Part shown: piece by piece, positions 10,655-23,029 of the stretch
How positions within the stretch are numbered: position 1 is the stretch's first letter
Layout of the letters: every line of letters starts with the position of its first letter
Assembly (NCBI GenBank): GCA_903813345.2
Contig: CAIIXF020000001.1
Span: 9,647,598 to 9,711,597, forward strand
From: Owenia fusiformis
Taxonomy: Eukaryota; Annelida; Polychaeta; Sabellida; Oweniidae
Reading direction: 5' to 3'
Length of the DNA stretch: 64,000 nt
Made by a program: the position numbers and the translations under genes
Notes under the pieces: model-generated
Seen by the model: the letters and a program-made list of their open reading frames with translations, nothing else
What the model was told of the DNA's origin: nothing
Database searches by the model: none

Positions 10655-11282
10655 CTGGAACAAAAGAAAACATATATTTTCAAGACAGAATATTTCCCTC
10701 TTACCCTCTAGTTTTTGAGTTTTTGAGGACAGGAGAATATTAAAGTATTAGAACTCAATTTAGCACTAAAATTCAAAGACAGCATGTGTTATTGTAGAAA
10801 TTAATTTACCCAATATTCATTTTATCTCGTAACAATTTCTTGTTATGAAGTTTTTCTAAAAATCTTAAAAATTAAAATTTTATTCAAAGGATTTCAATAT
10901 TCATGTTCATTGCATATGGTATATTATACCATGGTCAGAGCAAAATCAAAAACAATTTTTTGCATTTTAACTGTTAAGAAGATACAACCATGCATACTTT
11001 AATATACATGTATCAGGGCTTTCAATAGCAGGGGGCGAGTGTCTGAAATCGGCGTTTGTTTTCGATAATACGCCGCTTGTTAGAAGTCAAATATTGTTTT
11101 GGGGGAAAATTAAAAGTCTTCTATAGACTATCCTTTATTTTATTTAGCGATCTTGTTTTGCACTTCCTTAGTTAGTTAGTTATTTTCCACTGGACATGCA
11201 GTTACATGTATGATTGATACAAATCTGTCCAACCAGTCACAGTGCAGTCTTTCCAATAGGTGTAAAATTGTGTTAATCAGTT
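10655..11282. other. TAF2 intron sequence, nothing recognised
   Basis: Start of the 8.2-kb TAF2 intron. AT-rich, with no repeat or coding segment that I can support. Confidence 0.5.
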
Positions 11283-11882
11283 AAAGGCCCCATATAAAGT
11301 TTAAACCACTTTGGCTTATATTGTTGTCTTATCCAATGTTATCAAAGTGTGAAATGTGAAACTTTTTATTAATTTCAAAAATGTTTTTGAAGGACTTTTT
11401 GTTCAAAATATCGTGAATTTATTTAAAACTAACTTTAAGATGACACACTTATCCTTTAAAACGATAATTCACACCGATGCATAGCAATCATCCTCACTTG
11501 TTTTTTGCCGAAAAAAATCAAGAAAATTGGTTGATAGATGAGCGAGCAATGAACTCATCCATGCATGAAAGTGGTTCAGGGAAAGATGCATTTCAAAATT
11601 TTAATTCTCATTGAAACCAATGGTAAAATAATATTGAAAACATAATATATTCATCCTTTTAACCTGGTTAGACAGTCAAAATTGGTTTATTTTTTAAGTT
11701 TAGCATATTTAGAAAAGATTGACATTGAAAGATGTTGCCACCTAAGTGATGTCACGATGTGGTCACTTAGGTTGAAAATATTTTCGATATGCTAAATCAT
11801 TGAATTGGCACATTAGATATAACATTTTATTCTTAACATAGTTTGCCCGTTGTTCAATCTTTATATTGGTGTTAAAAAGATA
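11283..11882 (+). repeat. Dispersed repeat, copy 1 (AAAGGCCCCATATAAAG end)
   Basis: About 600 bp from AAAGGCCCCATATAAAG to TTGGTGTTAAAAAGATAT match the reverse complement of 25549-26173 along the whole length with moderate divergence. Shared words include CACTTTGGCTTATATTGT, CATGAAAGTGGTTC-type and GGTTAGACAGTCAA-type stretches. No inverted ends and no frame were seen. It is an unclassified non-coding interspersed repeat. Confidence 0.75.
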
Positions 11883-12523
11883 TAGAGGTTCTTATATGAG
11901 TATCTGTGCAAGATCGTCCATTCTTGATGAGCTTTCATAATTCTTCTTTATCGAATGGCAGACGAGATAAAGAAACATTATCAAAGCGACTGTCAGATAA
12001 ATTTTGGATGTAGTTTCGCACAGGTGTCAACGGAACCAAACCGTGAACCCCGCTTTCCCAAACCCGAGTTTCCAGGATTCGCCTCGCATGCCTTCGACTC
12101 TTTCTCAAGATTTGGGCCCTATATTGTACCCCTACCTTATCATCCTGGTGTCTCGTTTATAACACCCTTGTAATTACAATGCGAAGTTACTTAAGCATGA
12201 TAAAAAGTGTATGTGTGGATGGGGGGAGGTTTGAACCTCCACTTATATACATGTATACCTTTATATACTCAACCAGCCAAGTATTAACAGTACAAAAGGG
12301 AGAAAAAATCCATCAGGTCAATAATTCTACACGTTCACATGCAAGTTTAAAAATCTTAAATGTATTTAGAACTACGCCTTTATACCAGTGACACACTTTC
12401 ACAGGTGCGTCTTTACAATGAAACACAATAACGAAAATTGCAACTTAAAGATCTTGAAAAAAGTTGCAATATCCTTCCTGGTTAGAATAGGTTTCCACGT
12501 ACAACTAAAAACATTATATAAAA
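11883..12523. other. TAF2 intron sequence, nothing recognised
   Basis: Single-copy-looking sequence between the dispersed repeat and the (ACGG)n element. Several 60-70 codon frames occur but show no family resemblance. Confidence 0.5.
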
Positions 12524-13813
12524 CCAGAACAACGGCAACGCCAAAGCGTAGCGAATCCCATCGAACAGAGATGGCTGGCATTTTTACAAACGAATAGCAA
12601 ATATCATAAAACAACACACCAGAAAGGCCACCATTTTAAAAATGGTTGCTCACTAGCCAAGGTGTCATTAGAAGAAATAATATGCTTTTAAGTAGCCACC
12701 TCTAAAACTTGTAAAAGAACACACATAAAAATGGTGGCCATTTTTCAAAATGGCCGAGTACTCCCAAAAATTTTTATTAGACAATGTGCCATGCTTACAG
12801 TATTCACATATCAAATATGAACAAAATCGCTCTACTACTTTTTGAGTTATAGTAAAATATGTTAAAATGGCGGCCATTTTACAAAATGGCCACCTTCTAC
12901 CAAAAGTGTCATTAGAAATAGACAGTGTGCCATGCTTATAGTATTCACATACCAAATATGAACAAAATCGCTCCACTACTTTTCGAGTTATAGTAAAATA
13001 CGTTAAAATGGCGGCCATTTTCAAAACATTTTTCAAAATGGCCGCCTTCTACCAAAAGTGTCATAGGACAGTGTGCCATGCTTATAGTATTCACATACCA
13101 AATATGAACAAAATCGCTCCACTACTTTTCGAGTTATAGTAAAATACGTTAAAATGGGGGCCATTTTTCAAATTTTTTTTCAAAATGGCCGCCTTTTAAC
13201 AAAAATGTCATAGGACAGTGTGCCATGCTTATAGTATTTACATACCAAATATGAACAAAATCGCTCCACTACTTTTCGAGTTATAGTAAAATACGTTAAA
13301 ATGGTGGCCATTTTTCAAAATGGCCGCCTTCTACCAAAAGTGTCTTTAGACAGTGTGCAATGCTTATAGTATTCACATACCAAATATGAACAAAATCGCT
13401 CCACTATTTTTGTGTTACAGCAAAAATCGTAAAATGACGAGTAAAGGCCGCCATTTTTCAAGATGGCTGCCATGCGCTTCTTTAATATCTACATTTGTAG
13501 CATTATTAATGTCCTTTATAATTTTTTACATTTAAAACATATTGCTATTACAGTTTTACATATTGCACCTAAATTACTGTAAAATCGGCACTAAAATGGC
13601 CGCCATTTTGAAATGAGCCGCCATTTTGAAAATCGGCTTTTGAGCAGAACTTCTACCCCCATAGGGTATATGTGTACAAAATATGAACAAAATCGGGCCA
13701 ACGGTATTTGAGTTATTGCCCGGACGGACGTACGGACGGACGTACGGACGGACGGACGTACGTATGGACGGAGGCGTTCCCTATATCCCTCCGAACTTCG
13801 TTCGATGGGATAA
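12524..13813 (+). mobile_element. Helentron/DINE-like element P1 with (ACGG)n tail
   Basis: The start CCAGA is followed by a small hairpin (CAACGC/GCGTAG, 12534-12551) and the box TCCCATCGAAC at 12556-12566. The body has about five units of roughly 140 bp, each with AAAATGGCGGCCATTTT (near 12863, 13003, 13153, 13301) and ATATGAACAAAATCGCTCC. Then come GACGGACGTACGG repeats (13717-13770). The 3' hairpin at 13786-13810 is TCCCTCCGAAC-TTC-GTTCGATGGGA, and the end is TAA before T. The 3' right arm is the exact reverse complement of the 5' box. Core repeats plus a tetranucleotide tract are known in pearl/CvA-type bivalve elements and in DINE-1/Helentron relatives. No coding part remains. Confidence 0.8.
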
Positions 13814-14146
13814 TAACTATCTATACACCATCAATGCAAATATATGCTTTCTTCCATTCTGATACTCGTAGCATCTTTCTGTTTCACCTGAATCATCTCA
13901 GGGCTGAGAAGAAATGAGATGACATGGTTTATATTATGATGGCTTTCTTCGAGAATACATAATGCGGGCCTGAGAATGTGGGATGTCACATTCATTGCAA
14001 CACACCTTGCAACAATGTCTTATAAGGGTAATTTCTTATATTGAGAAGTTTATCATCTATTGAAATTAAATACTTGTAGCTACATGCAAGTAGCAACACA
14101 TACAAGTCTTCCATGCAGATGGCGGTGCGAATTCACATTAACAAAT
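13814..14146. other. TAF2 intron spacer, nothing recognised
   Basis: About 330 bp between P1 and the long-TIR element, with no repeat or coding content recognised. Confidence 0.5.
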
Positions 14147-16364
14147 CGTCGCGTGAGAATAACTTTGTACTAACTGCCATTTTCAAAAAAATTGAGATAG
14201 ACATGGAATTTTACTATTTGAAACACAGGCTTTCATCTCAGATACATGCCCCATCTCAATTCCCTCTCATTAAGCTAGAATTCAGATTGAAATTGTACCA
14301 TCTCCAGACAAACAGCTTATTTCTAATTTCAAATTGTCATATCTGATATCAACTGTTTCAACCAATCAACTCTCTGAGAATTGGTCATGTGACTTGCAAA
14401 ACTTGGAGTTATAACAATCTTATATTAAAACGAAGTATGCCAATATGCATGTTATTGTATCTAGAATGAAATAATGTTTTGTAACACAATACCATGCCAG
14501 TTTGCATGCCTGGCCTTTCATGTTTTAGTTTTAGAACTATTACAAGTAGATCAAAAAAATAAAATGATACAGTATGTGTAATCCCATGCATATTCAAATT
14601 ATATGCCCTCAATTACTTTTTGTATTATGGATGGTCATTGGATTATTCATGGCCACATGATATGAAATAGAATTACTAATTTCCTCGAAAACCTAAATCC
14701 TTGCTACCAGGGAAGATGAAAAGTACAAATGACCAGTTAATTAGATCATGTGAGCAGTCAAAAGCACCCTTTATCTTCCCTGCTACCAGGTCTTATAGGG
14801 GTTTGAATGGCCAAATGCAATAGAAATGCATATACGAAGCTGTCATCATTAAATGTTGAAAATGAAAGACTACTTATTTGTTTCTTCAAATAGAGTACAT
14901 AATAATAGGTCATATATACTAGATATAGTAATCAAAACAAATAGTAACTGTCATATTTTGCACTACATTGCTCAAAGGCAATCACTGTCTGTATACTATT
15001 GAAATCTCTTTCAAAATGATGTTTTATAGTTTGTGGAAAAAAGCTAAATCTATTTAAACTAGCTTTAACTTTTACTGACCATACACTATATCAATAAGGA
15101 GTTATCTTTATGTTAGTATAGTCCCTTAAAACACTTATTTTATTTTCTCTTCATCTATGATTTACTTTGCGCTTTTCACTGAACATCTGGGATCTTTTTA
15201 GTTATTTTATTAAAAGTATGTTTTTCAGATTTGTCCTTTCTTTTGTATTTTTGGGATCTTTGTTTTTAGATCGTCTACATTTTATTTTGGAAAAGTAACA
15301 AATTGGTTCAATTTCTTTACAAAGAGCCACTCTTATTCTCCACTTCTACAATTGCTTCAATTCCCAATTGTACTCCACAGAGTAGCAAACAACAGAAAAT
15401 GAATGGATAATGATAGCTGCATCCCAATGAACAAAATGTGATTACCTAAATTGAGGTTTCATCACTTTCATTAATCTAAAATGAATTAGAAATTACTTTT
15501 CTATTTTCAAATTTCTTCCATGTGCATGTAATAAAAATTGATTATGTCTTAGGCCCCAAGGATCTGAAACCTGCTGGTCAAAATGGAATTACGGACCAGT
15601 TGCAATGTTATTCTCCTATACCCAGTGAAAAAATCAACTGGTCTGTATCAAAAATAACCTGATAATGACCAGCTGACCGGCCCTTAGGGGCTACATTGTA
15701 ATGTGCTGGGAGGTTTAGGCTAAAGGGTTTATACCGAGGGAAATATGTGGGGGACCGTATTAGCATCATTGGTTTCAATGCATTGTACTTCTGCCTTAGT
15801 TTCAAAGGCAATAAATTCTTTTTGAAAGGTGTCCTGAGATTCCAAAATTAAGAAATAATTGTACTTATTTGAGAAATTGATTTTAAAGTTTTATAAATTG
15901 AATTTTCTTTATTTTATTAAATAATATTCTTTGGTTTTTGAAGATTTTTTTACAAAGCAAAACATTATTTTTCATTCTAGATACAATAACATGCATATTG
16001 GCATACTTTGTTTTAATATAAGATTGTTATAACTCCAAGTTTTGCAAGTCACATGACCAATTCTTAGAGAGTTGATTGGTTGAAACAGTTGATATCAGAT
16101 ATGACAATTTGAAATTAGAAATAAGCTGTTATTCCGGTGGGAAATTGTATCAACTCCATTTCCATAGTTTTAAAAAAGGATCTTGTAAATTGTTTCAAGG
16201 TATGATATTTCATATAAGATATCTCTAGGGTGAGACCAGGTGACATACAAAAAATCAAATTTCACATAGCAATACTAAGTAAGATACAGACCTCTAAACT
16301 TTCAAACCTTGATTTCTCAGTTCCGTAAAAATGTGAGATAGTACAAAGTTATTCTCATGCGACG
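14147..16364. mobile_element. 2.2-kb element with long inverted ends (~330-370 bp)
   Basis: The segment from CGTCGCGTGAGAATAACTTT to about 14470 is repeated in reverse orientation from about 15975 to 16364, with the two arms differing mildly. Shared words include CAACTCTCTGAGAATTGGTC, AACTTGGAGTTATAAC and CATGCATATTGGCATAC-type. The 1.5-kb middle has no recognisable protein and includes a short inverted CAGGGAAGAT pair (14710 and 14773). It is a non-autonomous long-TIR DNA transposon by structure, in the TAF2 intron. No target duplication was established. Confidence 0.75.
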
Positions 16365-17173
16365 AAATTAAGATAAGATCCATAATATGTTATCAAATGG
16401 TTAAATGCGCAAAATGTGTAGATATGTTTTCCTTAATAATGTGTGAGGAGGCCTTTCAGGCAATTTTCAAAAACGTAGTGAGAACAAGTTTGGTGGAGAG
16501 GGGAGGGGGATATCTCCCACCTCGGTCTCTCGCTAATGCCTAGGCCACATATGCGCCAGGCGCTGGCCGATGAGTAGTCATCGGCCGATTTCTAAATCAG
16601 TTTCGACAAAAATTATGTAATTCGGCAATTTTAGTTACAAAACATGAAGGTACATTATGTAAAATTTTGAAGACAATTGGTGTATATTTAATAAAATACC
16701 AGCACCAGTCCTGTTACTTTTGGAACACCCTGGAGGTGGTAAAAAAACTAAAATGAATCTGATATACACCTAATCACAAGTGAATCATCTATTAATACAT
16801 CACTCTCATTTTAATAATTACAATTCTAGATTTTGATTTATATCAAAAGTGCTCAATTCAACAGTTATCTTATAAAAGGTAAATGACATTCTATATAAGT
16901 TGCCCTAGTCATTCCACAGTTCCAGGTGTTATTTTGTGGAGCCCATGTCTTGCCACATCACACGTGGAAATGACTTTGACAAACCTTGGACATCTTTCTT
17001 TCAGTCCATGGACTCTAAAATAAGAAGAATTTGCGTTGTAGGGAGCGTAAAATTGGTTATTTTGAATGCCGCCTCTTGTATTTTTCTACCCTTTGCATTC
17101 GTTTGACTTCACTTCTTAAAAGAGAGCTTCGTCTTCACTCTTTCAAACTAAAATAAACCTGTGAACTCACCGC
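16365..17173. other. TAF2 intron sequence with a small GC hairpin
   Basis: Mostly unremarkable intron DNA. GGCCGATGA at 16565-16573 and its complement at 16578-16586 form a 9-bp stem, preceded by TGCCTAGGCCACAT. That context resembles the MITE at 20139-20266 (GCCTAGGTCACAT, GGCCG words), so this may be a relic of it. Confidence 0.4.
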
Positions 17174-17394
17174 GCCAATCAGTGTTCGTCGGCCAAATTT
17201 GACCGACGTTCTTTATATGGTCATTCCTTCTGACGTCATCGTTGAGCCCGGAATTGACCAATGACATGCGCATATTTAATTAGAACGCATTTGGCATATA
17301 TGTTTCTTCAAGCTCGCTGATTGGTGGAAGGTCAGCGCGTAGGTCAAAAGTGATTTACCCAAACTGTCAACGGTACCCGTCGTGGGGGCGGGGC
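17174..17394. promoter_or_regulatory. Promoter-like motif cluster inside TAF2 intron
   Basis: Within 220 bp there are GCCAATCAG (17174), a full cAMP-response palindrome TGACGTCA (17231-17238), GACCAATGAC (about 17255), GATTGGTGG (about 17320) and a GC box GGGGCGGGGC (17385-17394). This is unusually dense for the AT-rich surroundings. It could be an alternative promoter, an enhancer, or simply a MITE with such words. Nothing downstream on either strand proves transcription. Confidence 0.3.
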
Positions 17395-17756
17395 TACTAA
17401 ACTGTAATATGGTCTCTACTAGGCAGAGTGTAGTTTAACTAGACTCTGCTCGCAGGGTAGTATTTTTCATCTGCCTCTTGTACACAAAGTTACTGAAACC
17501 ACTGTGTATATATAAGTGCAAAATCCTATATTATACAAACATATTTGGGGTGGCAATGGTAGGTTAATTGAATTCTTCACTTTTCAGTTTCTAAGGGCCA
17601 GGAATCGTGCAAATATGAACGAGAAATATTGGACATTCAACCACCTTAATTCCTTAACAAACATCATTTTTAGATTTGACTGAAAAAAATATATGGTCCA
17701 GCAAGTGTGAATAAGTGAGTGTTGTCTGAGAGTCTAATTTATGGGAAGTGTGTGGT

Positions 17757-17885
17757 TTACCTGACCTACCAGATGTTTGAAAATCAAGGATTGCGAGTCT
17801 CATACTGCACAGTTTTTCCTCAAACTTATGCCATTCAAATTAAAACAAAATTGCCTTTCTGTTGGTGCATTGCTTTCTCGTTTTA
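17757..17885 (+). repeat. Dispersed repeat, partner of 55588-55712
   Basis: The segment CCTGACCTACCAGATGTTTG through CTTTCTGTTGGTGCATTGCT recurs with roughly 80-85% identity by eye, in the same orientation, at 55588-55712. There it lies inside a MITE with AACTTTCATAGCGTATC ends. Here the MITE ends were not recognised. Confidence 0.7.
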
Positions 17886-17961
17886 GCAGCGTTTTGGTCT
17901 TATGAGAAAGGCTTCTCATAGTTGGGGACCCAAATGCCACTGAAAGTAGGGACTCTGTAAC

Positions 17962-18162
17962 ATTTCTTGGTAAAATATCCTTCTCAAATTCCTTCTCAAA
18001 ATGAGAATATTTATAGTGATACTACCACTTTAAACATTTGAAGATAAGTCAAATAAATCAAAAAATAAATCAAGTAAAATTCTTGCTATTTCTTGGTAAA
18101 ATATCATACTTAAATTCCTCTTCAAAATGAGAATATTTATAGTGATACTACCACTTTAAGCG
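17962..18162 (+). repeat. Two ~75-bp direct repeats 126 bp apart
   Basis: TTTCTTGGTAAAATATC and the following TGAGAATATTTATAGTGATACT-type stretch occur at about 17962-18036 and again at 18088-18162 with few changes, giving a short direct duplication in the intron. Confidence 0.8.
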
Positions 18163-18888
18163 TGGGAGGATGTATACTATAAAAGGTAAACATGAATTCT
18201 ATTTTGAATAAGATGTTTTTGTTTGTCCTGACCAAGACATACACACACACATGTACAAGGTAAGAGGCAACATAATATTAACATATTTATTAATCATCAA
18301 GGATGATACTATAAGAGAGAGAGAGAGGTAGGTGTGTTAGAATTGTGTTGAAATGTTCAGTCAAATGTGAAGCACTGATCACAAAAGGCTACTAAAGTTT
18401 TGCATCAAATGGGAATAATATTTCTAGTGTCTCGCCATTTTTTCCACACTATTCACTGAACAATGAACATGTGCCGCGTTGTTTAACAAATAAAATTGGA
18501 AGTGACACATTTTTTGAAACCTCACACATTTTCACAACATGAATTCACAATAAAATTAATCAATTAGAAATTCAATACAATATAATTTTCACATGAAGGT
18601 GTGGAACTAGTATACAAGGATTCAAGATAATAAATGCAAATTCAATGTTCTCAATTTTATCTCAAGTGGGTGCAGAACTCTTATTTTTCATAATTAAAAC
18701 CAACTAATATAATAAATCAAATGTCGATTTCTGATAAAAACAACTTAAGTTAAAGAGAAAAAGGTAAAAATTTATGTTGCAAACTAATGATCAATTATTC
18801 CCGTAGTTAAAGGCATAAGCTTCAAATTAACCAGTAATTCAATTATCTTTGACTTAGTTAATGAATGTTTTTGTTAAAAATAACTTAC
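18163..18888. other. TAF2 intron sequence, nothing recognised
   Basis: AT-rich intron upstream of the second visible coding exon. It holds only very short CA (18240) and GA (18315) runs. Confidence 0.5.
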
Positions 18889-18941
18889 CACATACGACTT
18901 GGTATTGAAATTGAAGCCTGTGATGCAGAGTGTCTGGTGTG
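18889..18941 (-). CDS. TAF2: TAF2 exon (first seen): HQTLCITGFNFNTKSYV segment
   Basis: The minus-strand acceptor TTTATTTCCAG precedes CA-CAC-CAG; the donor is GTAAGTTA. The 53-bp exon encodes HQTLCITGFNFNTKSYV, matching vertebrate HQVVCINNINFQRKSVV (from memory), and ends in phase 0 exactly as the next exon needs. Its first two bases (CA) fit the ACA Thr codon expected before His, so an upstream exon ending in phase 1 with A is predicted. That exon, with the start codon, was not found between here and the right edge. Confidence 0.92.
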
Positions 18942-20138
18942 CTGGAAATAAAAAAAGTGATAATGATGTTTAATCATTTTTAATGACACAAAACAAACAC
19001 TATAGTTTTTCATCATGATGATTATTATGATTTCAATAAAATTATAAATTATCAAATTAAAGACATACAGATCCTCAGATTACGTGCAGTCATGGTAGCA
19101 TCAAACTTAAAATAATAGGTAACAAAAATGATGCATGCTTTAACTGCACAGTGTTCATGCGGTTTATATTACACATTTCAGAAAGTTGTCCTGAGATGGT
19201 GGTAAAAATACAAAGAGTTATTAACATGAGGACCATTTAAGTGTGGTGCTTCACTGTGGATAAACCCATCTAACCGTAAAACTAAAAATAAATGCCATGT
19301 ATTCAGTTATGCACACGCTTCTGAAAAAAGTTTCATGTGAAAAGGTAGCACAAGTTCAACAGTAGTCAAAACAAGGATCAGAACCCACTTCTTCAACAGG
19401 ATAAAATTCAGCTGGATTCAAAATTACAGTATGTAGGATATTTATTTGTAATTACTAAAGAAATTAATTGTGAAAAGAAACAATCAAAATTACCTCTATA
19501 ATGAATATGGTCCTCTACAGTGCTGGTATATATTAATTGATCAGTCGTTTAATTGGCATATTTTCTTGAATTTTAACATTTAATGTTCCAAACTCCCACA
19601 AACTGCTGAAAAGTATACACCATAAATCATATTTACCAAAATTAGTGTCTCCAAGGCTTCACACCAGCGTATGCATTATGCATTTGTCATGAGTTTGAGC
19701 TGAAATTTCCCCAAAATGAAGTAGGCTAAGGGTGGTCTCTGCCAGGTTTGTTTATTGTGGTAAGCTTGTAAGTGCTCAGAAGCAAATAATTCATGTGCGC
19801 AAAACAATCAAATAATCTGATTGGTTTAAACTTTGCTGCACATGCGCACAATGTGTGCCATGTTTTTTTCTAGTGATTTCGTTTCGTTTCGTGGAGTTTC
19901 CGTTTCAGTGTAACTTCCGCAAAAATGGCTGACCATAGACAGAATTAACAGGTAAAATCACTTCAAAGTTTCAAGAGAACTTTTACCTATAATAGCAAAA
20001 CTTTTGTTTTATTTGTGCATTCTATCTATCAGATAAGAGTCTCAGGGGTATGTAGGCAAATTCATTTTGGTAGGAGCACTCTGTTTAGTTTGAAAACGCA
20101 CCCTTAATTATCATATATCAGCACTATACTTATGCCTA
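18942..20138. other. Upstream TAF2 intron or 5' flank, nothing firm
   Basis: No coding exon of TAF2 was recognised. Around 19850-19960 the sequence has an unusual run of TTTCGTTTCGTTTCG followed by AAAATGGCTGACC and a possible plus-strand donor (AACAG before GTAAAA near 19955). It could be a non-coding first exon, but nothing supports it further. Confidence 0.35.
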
Positions 20139-20266
20139 GGTCACATTTGCTGCGATTCAACGGCCGGCGCCCGGCCAATTGAGTATTTTGTTCAAAATTG
20201 AATACATTTCTGAACAAAATACTCAATCGGCCGGGTGCCGTAGTGAAAATCTGAGCAAATGTGACC
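20139..20266. mobile_element. 128-bp fold-back MITE
   Basis: GGTCACATTTGCTGCGATTC at the left and CTGAGCAAATGTGACC at the right are inverted, and inner GGCCAATTGAGTATTTTGTT pairs with AACAAAATACTCAATCGGCC. The whole unit can form one long hairpin. No coding content. Confidence 0.85.
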
Positions 20267-21386
20267 ATCATGACATTACAGGTTGTTCAATAAGTCTTAA
20301 TACAACTAATCTTTTATGATTCATTTATATTTCCAAATCATTTCGATATATCTAAATAAATTCAATAGATAAATGATTACTCGGCCTTAAATTTGGTTAA
20401 AAGACCTTCAAAACCAAAATGTGGTCATGATTATATTGATATTATCCCAAGATTATTGTGTTACCTGTACAATACACCCAGTGATAGTTCTCATATTATG
20501 GAGATCAGTCATCAGCGTGATATTTTTCCAAAAATCATTATCAGCCAAATGACAAAAATGGTAACCAAAATAGAAAAATAATACATTTCTGTAAAAATCT
20601 TTAGTTTCCCTGAGATAAAGTATGCAGTTTGGAGATTTTTCAGAAAATTGACAAAAATATTCTAAAATTGAAACATTTTTATTCAGCTTGCTCCCTATAT
20701 CTGATAAACTATCAAATTTAATTTCCCAAATACAAAGTCATTCACACATATCAATGCCTTGCCACTCTATGTAAGGAGAACTTGATAAACAAAGTCAAGG
20801 ACAAGCGGTCAGGGTCTGTTTCAGTCGTCATTTGTGAAGTTTTATTTCATTTCTATTATCTTATTTCCCAAATTCTAAGAATTATTTTTTTTTCAAAACA
20901 AACAAGGCACAATGTACCTTATAAGTCAAATGCAACATTAATCTTGTGGATGTATGATCCAAGTATCATGTATGCTTTGCAAAATGCAGCATTAATTTAT
21001 AACAAGAGGAGGGAAACCCCAGAGTTCCTAGATGACTTCATAATTACCTCTCTTGATTACCACCTCCCATTTGTCACAAGATTTCTACCATCTAGTATAT
21101 CTAAATGCCATACGTTGATGCAATGTTTTAATTGATGTAAACATATTCATTGTATCTTTCTTCATCTTGACATGAAATAGCAAGCTATAATATTGGTAAA
21201 TATGCCAGAAGAATTCAACATTACTACTATATATTAATTGACACAATTTTACAAAATGTTAAATCCGCCATTTTGTTTCTGTTAGCCCCCATGTTATTTG
21301 ACCAATCAGCCATGAGGCCCATCTCTACATGAAAGTCCACTGAAGCGAGGTCATCTCTGAACTCTGGGGGTTTTCCTCCTTTCATT
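20267..21386. other. No recognised feature
   Basis: An open frame of 117 codons at 20782-21135 on plus has no recognisable motif or splice context and is not called a gene. The stretch 21290-21380 (CCATTTTGTTTC to GGGTTTTCCTCC) is unclassified. Confidence 0.4.
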
Positions 21387-21885
21387 AGAGAGATTTCGCA
21401 CATAAGTGAAAGTACAACTTATACATATACGTATACTTTAAAGGGTCATGTCGAACTATTATATTTACTAAAATCAATTTTAAATTGTACTAATGGAACA
21501 TGGAACTAGAGACTGTGAATGCACTGTCATCTGCACGTGTAGATTATGCACCTTATCAGGGTTCGAACTTAACTTTTTAGACTGGTAGTGAAAATAGTTA
21601 CCTGACATTTTTTCTAGGTAACTAAATTCCAAAGTAAGGTAGTTTTTTTACCGGTTGAAAAAATTTCGATAGACACAGTTTTCCTTGACACTAAAAACAA
21701 ATCTAATGATCTGTTGATCTCAAGTTTATTATAGTTTACAAAATAAACCCTCCCCCTTTAATATGACATTAAAATAAGATATAAAAAGAACTGGATCATA
21801 CAGGACTATCCTTCTTTCCAGAATGATAGATATAGATATATTTGCCTCAAAAAATAGTATTTTTCTGACTCAAAAGTAAATAGAA

Positions 21886-23027
21886 CTAGAAAAACAGCAA
21901 CTCCACGGAGTAGCAAATCCCACCGAACAAAACATGTTTTGATAAAAAATTTGAGCCAAATTCATCGACTGGTATTTGAATTATCAAAGATTATGTTTTT
22001 ATGAAACATGGTTGCCATTTTGAAATTCAGCTGTCATCTTTAGATTTCTTCTTTAGCAGAGAATGTCAGTCCAATGGTATTTGGGTTATCAAAGATTACT
22101 TTTTTAATGGCAGCCATTTTGAAATTCAGCTAACGCCTTTAAAATTTCTTCTGAAGCAGACCTCCTTTTTCCCTAAACATCAGCATATAAAATTGGAACC
22201 AAATCCATCCACTGGTATTTGAGTTATCATTAATAACATTTTTTTACGAAAAATGGCGGCCATTTTGAAATTCAGGGGCCATCTTGAAAATTTATTTTTG
22301 CGCAGAACTTCTTTGTCTCTAGGCATCAGCATATAGAATTTGAACCAAATCCGTCAACTGGTATTTGAGTTATCAAAGGTTACGTTCTTTTATGAAAAAT
22401 GGCGGCCATTTTGAAATTTAGCTACCACCTTGAAAATCCCTTCTCGAGCAGAGCTCCTATGTTCCTAGGCATCATCATGTAAAATTTGAACTAAATCCAT
22501 TCAATGGTAATTGAGTTATCAAAGATAATGTTTTTTATGAAAAATGGCCGCCATTTTGAAATTTAACTGCCATCTTGAAAATCCTTTCTCGAGCAGAGCT
22601 CCTATGTCCCTAGGCATCAGCATCTAAAATTTTGAAATTTGATGGCCATCTTGAAAATGTCTTCTTGAGCAAGGCTCCTTTGTACCCAGGCAACAGCATA
22701 TAAAATTTGAACCAAATCCATCCACTAGTATTTGAGTTATTAAAGATTATATTTTTTCCGAAAAATGGCTGCCATTTTGAATAAAGTGGCCATATTGAAA
22801 ATTCCTTCTCGAGCAGAGGTCCTACATCCATAAGGCATAAGCCTATAAAATTTGAATGAAATCCGTCAACCGGTATTTGAGTTATTGCCCGGACACACGA
22901 ACGGACGGACGGACGAACGGACGGAAGAACGGACGGACGGACGAACGGACGGACGGACGAACGGACGGACGGACGAACGGACGGACGGCTTTTCTATATC
23001 CCCCTCGAACTTCGTTCGGTGGGATAA
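21886..23027 (+). mobile_element. Helentron/DINE-like element P2 with (ACGG)n tail
   Basis: Same build as P1. AA precedes CTAGA; then a hairpin GCAACTCCACGGAGTAGC (21898-21914) and the box TCCCACCGAAC (21918-21928). Four or more core units of about 145 bp follow, each with AAAATGGCGGCCATTTTGAA or a close variant (near 22249, 22397, 22540, 22763) and CATCAGCATATAAAATTTGA, then (ACGG)n with GACGAACGG (22890-22988). The 3' hairpin at 22999-23024 ends GTTCGGTGGGA, and TAA precedes T. The box and the 3' arm are exact reverse complements and differ from P1 at one paired position. Confidence 0.82.
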
Positions 23028-23029
23028 TT

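Noticed and set aside
20782-21135. 117-codon plus-strand frame
   Set aside because: No recognisable domain, no convincing start context or splice sites.
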